The notes beneath the pieces were generated by a model. It was not told the origin of the DNA, did no database searches, and worked only from the letters and a program-made list of their open reading frames with translations. A stretch of 55,760 nucleotides of DNA from Bacteriovoracaceae bacterium UBA4573 (GTDB taxonomy: Bacteria > Bdellovibrionota > UBA1018 > UBA923): contig DGKJ01000069.1 in assembly GCA_002387735.1 (NCBI GenBank), positions 1 to 55,760 of the forward strand, in the 5' to 3' direction. Shown here one piece after another: positions 50,685 to 55,760 of the stretch (the stretch's first letter is position 1; the number at the start of each line of letters is the position of its first letter). The position numbers and the translations under genes were made by a program.

Positions 50685-53381
50685 TTAGTTCGTATCTAAA
50701 GTGACCTGAAATTCGCACCCGGCGGGGTTGCGAATCTCAACGCGCCAGCTTGGGGCGCGGCCCGCTACAGGCACGATCGTCACGTTGCCGGCACTGCTCG
50801 GTACTACTGGAATAATGCGCACGCCGTTATTCGCGCCTGCGGCTCGAATCGTGCCATCGCCTTCGATCACCGGTTGGTTCGGCACGTGGACTTGCCATAT
50901 TCCCGAAACCCCTGCAGTCACCGTACATTGGTCACGTATTCGTAGTTGACCGCCTTCAAATTCCAGACTGCGAGTCCACGCTTGTATGCGATTGTCGCCG
51001 TAATGGGCGTTTCGTAAATTGGCATCTACGTAAGTAATTCCCGCAGCCTGACGGTAAGACATCGAAGACCGCGCCGCTGTGGTTTCACGCTGACCTATCA
51101 CTGATCCGCCGCTCTCGAAACGCAACGTATTATGATAGTCTACCGAACCATTGATCCCGCTGGCAGACCACATATTAGAATTCACCGCCAGCCAACTGCC
51201 GCGAAAAATACTGAATGAGCCTTGGTCTTGGTGCGCATGGGATTCTTCGTATGGCCCTGCCACAAAGCTGATCCAAGTGGCATCGCGGTTCCAGCTGCTT
51301 CGGGCAAAAAAGGCACCCACTCCGCTTGCGTAATACGCTGTTTCAACCGGAGCTACAGGTTGATCGTTGGTTTGCAATAGGTCGTATTTCGCATTTGCCC
51401 GCTGAGCCATTCGAGCCACGCTGTTGTTGTTGAGCCACCACACGCCGCGTTGGGCATGTGGAGTACCTGTTGCGAGCTTGACGGCTTCACGCACTAAATG
51501 TTCGTGATAGTCATACACGTACCCCAAAGCATCGCGAGATTGGTCACCAATTGAAGCATATCTATCGAGAGTCGGCACCGTAGCGTGCACCCAGTAGTCG
51601 ATAGTGTCGCGCGCGTGAGTGGAAAGCGCCGAAAGATCTTCCTGCATGCCCGCTTTCCAATTTCGGTAATTTTCGAAGAGATTCATCTGAGCGGTGCCGT
51701 AACCAGTACCCTCACGACTACCCCCACCTGGCAACTGAGCGTAGTAGTTAGCCAGTGGCGGAAATTTTCGGGTTTGCAGAAAGTTCAGCCAGTAAGGATC
51801 TTGGCTTGCCATCGCCCAAACCATAGTCGCGTTTAAAAAACTGTAATGGTAGTTGTTACCCGGATTATTGATCGACCAACAACTAAACTGATAACCAGCG
51901 TTTACGGGACTTCCGTCGCTGCGAATCCAAAATTCGTTGTTTCCATTACAATCCCAAACGTTTTTTAACGCTCGGTCAATGTAGGTTGCCCAGCGCAAGC
52001 GTTGTGCAGGAGTCATTAAATCGTAACCCCAGTCGTAAGCTAGTGCTAGAATGTGGAACTCATGTCCGATTTCTAAATACTGGTCCCGACTCACTTTGGG
52101 TTTAGCGAGAATTGGCGTGAACTCACCGGGATCATTGGTATCACGATCGGCGTTGAGATCTTGTTCCCAAGAGCGCAGACAAGTTACTGAACCATTAACA
52201 CCGTTAATACAATCTTCTGCATCTCTTACGTGCGCTTCAGCTTCGGTTACTACATATTCGATATAACTTCGCGAATTAGCCCAGCCGCATTCTGCCGCCC
52301 TGGAATAAATAATAACTGCATCATGAACGACAGAATCATATTGCCGTTGCCGCATACCCAGGTCGACCCACTCTTTAAGACGAACCACTTCTGGCGAATT
52401 ACACGGTGCCAAAGCGAAATCGCTCATAGGAATGAACGGACGTTGAACTGGTAGAGTGTAGTTAAATCCGGGATAAGCGCTAACCGGAGTTGGCGCCGGA
52501 GTAGGCGTTGGCGTTGGAGTAGCGCCCGGCGCGAGAGTCGGAGCGGGAGTCGGCACCGGTGTTGGAGCGGGAGTTGGCACTGGCGTTGGTACTACTCCGG
52601 TCATTCCGTTCAAGATGGCTGACATTTCGTCTACTGCAAATTCGGTGCGTGGATTTCCGTTTTGAACAAAACGAATACGCACTGACTCAATTGCACGAGT
52701 GGAATCCAAGTCTAAGTGAGTACGTACGGTCCCTTTATCGCCCAGTGCGCCACTTACTTCGCTACAAGCCGAAACAGGCGAAGGCCCGGTCGAATAATAG
52801 ATGAAGGCGCAAAAAGCAAAGTTCGAAGTACTCTGCACGTTTGATCGCAGGCGGGCTGCAATATCGTAGGACACGGCAGTGACCGCGCCGTTAGCGCGAT
52901 AGGTCCACCATGCAGCACTACCGTAGGCGTTTTCTGGCATTGACACTATCATGCTGGAGGCCCCCGAAATGGGAGCGGTTGACGAACGGTAGGCACTAAC
53001 ATTGTTGTCAAAGTCACTCATGAGATCGATTCCAGTTTCAAAACCAGAATCTGCGACCAAATTATTCGATGCTCCCGGAGCCGGAGTAGCAGAAGGCGCA
53101 GGAGAAGCAGTGGGTGCAGGAGAAGCTGACGGTGCTGGGGTCACCGATGGAGCGGGAGAGGCAGAAGGAGACGCGGATGCTTGAGGTGACGGTGAAACCG
53201 AAGGCACCGGAGTTGGAGTTGCCCCGAACCGAGCGGTAGCTCGGGCGATCGCATCACCAAGAGAACCGCCGCCACTGCCGCCAGCTCCGCCACCGGAAAT
53301 TTCACATCCTGTGGCGGTAAACAGAAAGACTGCCATTATCGGAACTAGTATTGGATTTGAAAACAAACGCGCAGTAAACAT
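50685..53381 (-). CDS. Large lipoprotein with CBM-like and heparinase II/III-like domains
   Basis: 898 residues from ATG 53381. Lipobox FTATGC26. Gly-rich then Pro/Ser/Thr/Ala linker (about residues 50-110), a carbohydrate-binding-like beta domain (NNLVADSGFETG to ~265), a second PTPAPTP linker (~270-310), and a long C-terminal region with helical toroid then GPYEESHAHQDQGSFSIFRGSWLAVNSN, which matches the heparinase II/III-type beta sandwich (H-x-Q-D-x-G metal/lyase block). It is likely an outer-membrane polysaccharide lyase; substrate unknown. A homologous N-terminal domain opens the gene at 54996. Confidence 0.8.
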   Translation of the reverse strand: MFTARLFSNPILVPIMAVFLFTATGCEISGGGAGGSGGGSLGDAIARATARFGATPTPVPSVSPSPQASASPSASPAPSVTPAPSASPAPTASPAPSATPAPGASNNLVADSGFETGIDLMSDFDNNVSAYRSSTAPISGASSMIVSMPENAYGSAAWWTYRANGAVTAVSYDIAARLRSNVQSTSNFAFCAFIYYSTGPSPVSACSEVSGALGDKGTVRTHLDLDSTRAIESVRIRFVQNGNPRTEFAVDEMSAILNGMTGVVPTPVPTPAPTPVPTPAPTLAPGATPTPTPTPAPTPVSAYPGFNYTLPVQRPFIPMSDFALAPCNSPEVVRLKEWVDLGMRQRQYDSVVHDAVIIYSRAAECGWANSRSYIEYVVTEAEAHVRDAEDCINGVNGSVTCLRSWEQDLNADRDTNDPGEFTPILAKPKVSRDQYLEIGHEFHILALAYDWGYDLMTPAQRLRWATYIDRALKNVWDCNGNNEFWIRSDGSPVNAGYQFSCWSINNPGNNYHYSFLNATMVWAMASQDPYWLNFLQTRKFPPLANYYAQLPGGGSREGTGYGTAQMNLFENYRNWKAGMQEDLSALSTHARDTIDYWVHATVPTLDRYASIGDQSRDALGYVYDYHEHLVREAVKLATGTPHAQRGVWWLNNNSVARMAQRANAKYDLLQTNDQPVAPVETAYYASGVGAFFARSSWNRDATWISFVAGPYEESHAHQDQGSFSIFRGSWLAVNSNMWSASGINGSVDYHNTLRFESGGSVIGQRETTAARSSMSYRQAAGITYVDANLRNAHYGDNRIQAWTRSLEFEGGQLRIRDQCTVTAGVSGIWQVHVPNQPVIEGDGTIRAAGANNGVRIIPVVPSSAGNVTIVPVAGRAPSWRVEIRNPAGCEFQVTLDTN
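52480..52600 (-). repeat. Low-complexity Pro-Thr linker repeat
   Basis: Tandem GGxGTTGGxGT-type units encoding PTP/APTPV repeats between the CBM-like and lyase-like domains. Coding repeat, prone to length change. Confidence 0.8.
53070..53220 (-). repeat. Low-complexity Pro-Ser-Ala linker repeat
   Basis: Tandem units encoding SPAPS/TPAPS repeats just after the lipobox region. Coding repeat. Confidence 0.8.
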
Positions 53382-53406
53382 ACGACAGAGCCCCCTCAAT
53401 CGAATC

Positions 53407-53419
53407 GGACCCTCGGTCC
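53407..53419 (-). other. Hairpin in the lyase-gene leader
   Basis: GGACC-CTC-GGTCC (perfect 5 bp) between the conserved leader hairpin and the SD (AGGGGG, 53391-53396). It may affect SD access. Confidence 0.45.
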
Positions 53420-53428
53420 AATTCTGGG

Positions 53429-53477
53429 CGCTGACCCCATTTTCTCAGCGTCCCGTCTACTCTGCACACGTACCGCA
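53429..53477 (-). promoter_or_regulatory. Conserved leader element, copy A (lyase-like lipoprotein gene)
   Basis: In the 5' leader, 27 nt after the -10 box, TGCGGTACGT then GTGCAG, then a hairpin with CGCTGA (53450-53445), a 10-nt loop ending GGGG and TCAGCG (53434-53429). Copy B is at 54896-54945. Candidate structured RNA regulator. Confidence 0.65.
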
Positions 53478-53504
53478 CAACGAAATTGTTAAGATCTGTT
53501 ATCT

Positions 53505-53532
53505 ATTCTAGCATGGATACGACGCAAAGCAA
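53505..53532 (-). promoter_or_regulatory. Promoter of the lyase-like lipoprotein gene
   Basis: Minus strand TTGCTT (53532-53527), 16-bp spacer, TAGAAT (53510-53505). Start near 53498, leader about 117 nt. Confidence 0.6.
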
Positions 53533-53640
53533 CAATACGAATCTAAAAACATGAAATCATTGAATAAATCTATATTATGATCGATTCAGTCTGGATTTCA
53601 TTATAAACTTCTGGTACCCGAGGCCAGAGGTCGTTTCCGA
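53533..53640 (+). other. AT-rich region upstream of tgt
   Basis: Includes a TATAAA hexamer at 53602-53607 as a possible -10 box for tgt, without a convincing -35. Confidence 0.3.
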
Positions 53641-54792
53641 ATGCATTTTGAGCTGCAAAAACAAGACTCTTGGTCGAGCGCCCGCAGAGGGGTCGTACAC
53701 ACACGTAGGGGCACCATTCAGACGCCCGCTTTCATGCCGGTTGGTACATTTGGGGCAGTTCGCACTCTCGATCTGGCAGATCTTCAGTCGTTAAATCCTG
53801 ACATTATTCTCGGTAACACCTATCACCTCATGTTGCGCCCTGGGGTTGAGGTCTTTAATCACTTCGGAGGAATTCACGGATTCATCGGTTGGGAAAAACC
53901 CGTTCTTACGGATTCCGGCGGTTACCAAATTTTCTGCCTTCCTCACCATCGCACGATCACCGAAGAAGGCGCTCGTTTTCGAAGTTATCACGACGGACGT
54001 TTCTTTATGTTAAGCCCTGAAAAGAGCATTGAAGTTCAGACTGCGATTGGCTCGGACATCATGATGGTGCTCGATCAGTGCATAGAATCTACAGCGGATA
54101 TTAATGCTACTCGAAAGGCCATGGAGATCACTCATCGCTGGGCCTTGCGAAGTCTCGAAGCAAGAAGCGACGCCACTCAAGCCCTATTTGCCATCGTACA
54201 AGGTGGGGTGGATGAGGCGCTTCGCTATGAAAGCGTTGATTTTTTGACTCAACACCCATTCGACGGCTTCGCAATTGGCGGGCTTGCTGTCGGTGAAACT
54301 AAACGGGAACGTGAAGATTTTACGGAACTCGTCGCTGCACGATTGCCACAGAACAAACCCCGATATCTTATGGGCGTGGGCACTCCGATCGATTTATTAG
54401 AAGCGGTTCGCCGCGGTGTGGACATGTTTGATTGCGTCATTCCCACCATGTACGCGGAGCGTGGCAAAGTGTTTACTTCGCAGGGTAAGAAAAACGTTCT
54501 GCCGGTGGCCAACCGGTTGAGCGATCAACCGTTGGATCCAGAATGCGAATGTTCTACCTGCCGTCAATATTCGCTTGGTTATCTTAACCACCTTTCGAAG
54601 TGTGAGGAACCTACCGGATGGCGGTTGTTAGCGCTCCATAATCAGCATTATTACCAACATTTAATGAGGCAAATTCGGAACGCTATCGAGACCGATTCTT
54701 TCGAAAGCCTGTATCGCGATTTAACCCGCCAGTGGACCGCCCCACTGAGCCCTCGAAGAGCTGACATTAATTCCTCTGTTAATTATTATTAA
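53641..54792 (+). CDS. tgt: Queuine tRNA-ribosyltransferase Tgt
   Basis: Replaces guanine 34 of GUN-anticodon tRNAs with preQ1. 383 residues. Motifs: TPAFMPVGTFGAVRTL, LTDSGGYQIF (catalytic Asp), TFRS-equivalent ARFRSYHDG, DQCIE, GVDMFDCVIPT (nucleophilic Asp), and the zinc site CECSTC...H. The loop after FDCVIPT reads MYAERGKVFTSQG rather than the more common RNARNG. No SD is visible before the ATG at 53641. It is transcribed away from the lyase gene and towards the second lipoprotein gene. Confidence 0.95.
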   Translation: MHFELQKQDSWSSARRGVVHTRRGTIQTPAFMPVGTFGAVRTLDLADLQSLNPDIILGNTYHLMLRPGVEVFNHFGGIHGFIGWEKPVLTDSGGYQIFCLPHHRTITEEGARFRSYHDGRFFMLSPEKSIEVQTAIGSDIMMVLDQCIESTADINATRKAMEITHRWALRSLEARSDATQALFAIVQGGVDEALRYESVDFLTQHPFDGFAIGGLAVGETKREREDFTELVAARLPQNKPRYLMGVGTPIDLLEAVRRGVDMFDCVIPTMYAERGKVFTSQGKKNVLPVANRLSDQPLDPECECSTCRQYSLGYLNHLSKCEEPTGWRLLALHNQHYYQHLMRQIRNAIETDSFESLYRDLTRQWTAPLSPRRADINSSVNYY

Positions 54793-54840
54793 TAATCTTG
54801 CTCAATAAATTCAGCTAGATCGATCAAAGTAAAGTCCTCA

Positions 54841-54868
54841 TTGCATCGCGTTGCATTGGTGCTATACT
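54841..54868 (+). promoter_or_regulatory. Promoter of the second lipoprotein gene
   Basis: TTGCAT (54841-54846), 16-bp spacer, TATACT (54863-54868). Start near 54875, leader about 121 nt, almost the same layout as the lyase gene. Confidence 0.65.
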
Positions 54869-54895
54869 TGATAGTTGAAGTCAACATCTTGAGCA

Positions 54896-54945
54896 TGCGG
54901 TACGTAGGTGGTGTGCAGCGGTCGCGCTGAAAGTAAGGGGTCAGC
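54896..54945 (+). promoter_or_regulatory. Conserved leader element, copy B (second lipoprotein gene)
   Basis: 27 nt after the -10 box: TGCGGTACGT, GTGCAG, then GCTGA (54926-54930), 10-nt loop AAGTAAGGGG, TCAGC (54941-54945). Matches copy A at 53429-53477 in spacing, blocks and hairpin. The SD AGAGGGGG lies just before the ATG. Confidence 0.65.
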
Positions 54946-54995
54946 CGACAAAAAACCGGGCCTTCAAAGCCAGGTTGATAGAGGGGGTTCTCGCC

Positions 54996-55760
54996 ATGCT
55001 ACGTTTAACGAGCGTTTTTACGCGTTCCTCGACCATCGGCGCCGTATTTTTGCTGCTTGGATCAGCGGGCTGCGAATTTAGCACCACCAAGAGTTCATTA
55101 GAATCGAACCCCTCGGGCGCAGCCGCCCTAATCGAACCATTTTTTAAAGCGAACAGCGGAAACTTAGTACCCGACCCCGGATTTGAATCCGGAGTGTCAA
55201 ACTTTGTTCCGAACCAAAGCGGCACAAGCGTGACCTGGGTGCCTTCGGGAAATAATCGCATCGCACCCATTGCTGGTGCTCGTAGTATTCAAATCGTCAC
55301 GGGTGGAATTGGTCAAAATATTTATTGGCGCTATTCGGTATTAAATCACGCGCGCTTTCGTCGCGCAGAACGACTTGAAGTTTCAGCTCACATACGTTCG
55401 GACGTTGCCAGTGCTTCTGATTTCGGTTTTTGTGGTGTGGCCAAATACGCCGGCACTACTGCGTTTGTAGAACAATGCCAATACGTTCCCGCTTCCTTTG
55501 GCGACAAAGGAAAGGTTACTTCTTTTCTTCAAATCGACCCAACTCGCGACCTCGATTACATAATGATCAAAGTGGTTCAAAGCGGTTCCGCTGCCATGCG
55601 CTTAACGATTGATAGCGCTCAAGCCGTATTATTCGGAATATTAGTTAACAACGCTACGCCTGCACCAACGGCTTCGCCGACGCCGGCACCGAGCGTAACA
55701 CCAAGCCCAGCGCCAACGATCGCTCCAACTCCAGTTCCTACTCCGGCGCCAACTCCGGTT
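54996..55760 (+). CDS. Lipoprotein with CBM-like domain and Pro-Thr linker (partial, runs off edge)
   Basis: At least 255 residues; the frame is open at the window end. ATG 54996 with AGAGGGGG about 9 bp upstream. Lipobox LLGSAGC26. After about residue 55, NLVPDPGFESGV begins a domain matching the lyase-like lipoprotein (shared LxSDVxSxSDFGFC, FGDKGKV, IDPTRDLDYIMIKVVQSG). A PTPAPS linker starts at about residue 222 and continues off the edge. By analogy a catalytic domain should follow; what it is cannot be seen. Confidence 0.85.
   Translation, partial: MLRLTSVFTRSSTIGAVFLLLGSAGCEFSTTKSSLESNPSGAAALIEPFFKANSGNLVPDPGFESGVSNFVPNQSGTSVTWVPSGNNRIAPIAGARSIQIVTGGIGQNIYWRYSVLNHARFRRAERLEVSAHIRSDVASASDFGFCGVAKYAGTTAFVEQCQYVPASFGDKGKVTSFLQIDPTRDLDYIMIKVVQSGSAAMRLTIDSAQAVLFGILVNNATPAPTASPTPAPSVTPSPAPTIAPTPVPTPAPTPV
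55660..55760 (+). repeat. Low-complexity Pro-Thr linker repeat (partial)
   Basis: Tandem CCAACT/CCGACG-type units encoding APTP/SPTP at the window edge, the coding linker of the last gene. Confidence 0.7.

Noticed and set aside
52480..53220. Pro-Thr coding repeats taken as a CRISPR-like array
   Set aside because: Units are short and in frame inside a lipoprotein, with no constant repeat-spacer pattern.
54773..54795. AT-rich inverted repeat at the tgt stop as a terminator
   Set aside because: Stem is only A/T pairs with no T-run; too weak to call.
1..55760. tRNA genes, insertion sequences and attachment sites
   Set aside because: No tRNA T-loop/anticodon pattern outside coding sequence, no transposase frame, and no flanking repeats were found by eye; a tRNA scan would be decisive.

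Overview
This is a gene-dense chromosomal window of about 45-50% GC from a Gram-negative, diderm bacterium. Evidence for that is the meso-DAP type MurE, several lipoproteins and exported proteins, a putative outer-membrane protein, FtsL and FtsQ. An MglA-type polarity GTPase beside a DksA-family regulator, and a division/cell-wall cluster of this kind, point to the Bdellovibrionota or a related delta-proteobacterium-like lineage. No rRNA or tRNA is present to settle this, so the placement is an inference. I saw no insertion sequence, prophage or CRISPR array.

Layout. (1) 1-14 kb is the dcw cluster on the + strand: rsmH-ftsL-ftsI-murE-murF-mraY-murD-ftsW-murG-murC-murB, then an SDR oxidoreductase, mostly with overlapping stop and start codons. 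(2) 14-32 kb is a mixed metabolic and envelope region: KimA-like K+ transporter, YdjM-like membrane protein, two alcohol dehydrogenases, an ArnT/PMT-like glycosyltransferase, two unknown exported proteins (one with internal repeats), a split transketolase, an MFS exporter coupled to a redoxin-like protein, queG, and an O6-alkylguanine-DNA methyltransferase. (3) 32.7-35.7 kb holds the SRP RNA gene (with its own promoter and terminator) and dnaX-ybaB-recR. (4) 35.7-42.6 kb holds an HtrA-like protease, mglA, a dksA-like gene with a strong terminator, a 45-codon ORF behind a hairpin that hides a near-perfect Shine-Dalgarno sequence, a methyltransferase-glycosyltransferase fusion and an exported phosphatase. 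(5) 42.6-47 kb is ftsQ-ftsA-ftsZ plus a coupled exported protein, on the minus strand and about 30 kb from the rest of the dcw genes. (6) 47-55.8 kb holds a pair of M16 peptidase proteins, an exported START-like protein, a large lipoprotein with a heparinase-like domain, tgt, and the start of a second lipoprotein related to the first.

How the genes work together. Regions 1 and 5 supply lipid II synthesis (MurB-G, MraY), septal synthesis (FtsW/FtsI) and the division ring (FtsZ/A/Q/L). queG and tgt belong to the queuosine tRNA-modification pathway. dnaX-ybaB-recR is the conserved replication/recombination cluster.

The two most interesting signals are RNA-level. One is the SD-sequestering hairpin at 39072-39107, whose left arm imitates the 3' end of 16S rRNA, in front of a small hydrophobic peptide; this resembles type I toxin mRNAs. 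The other is a matching 5' leader (identical spacing from the -10 box, shared sequence blocks and a shared hairpin) in front of the two related lipoprotein genes that flank tgt.
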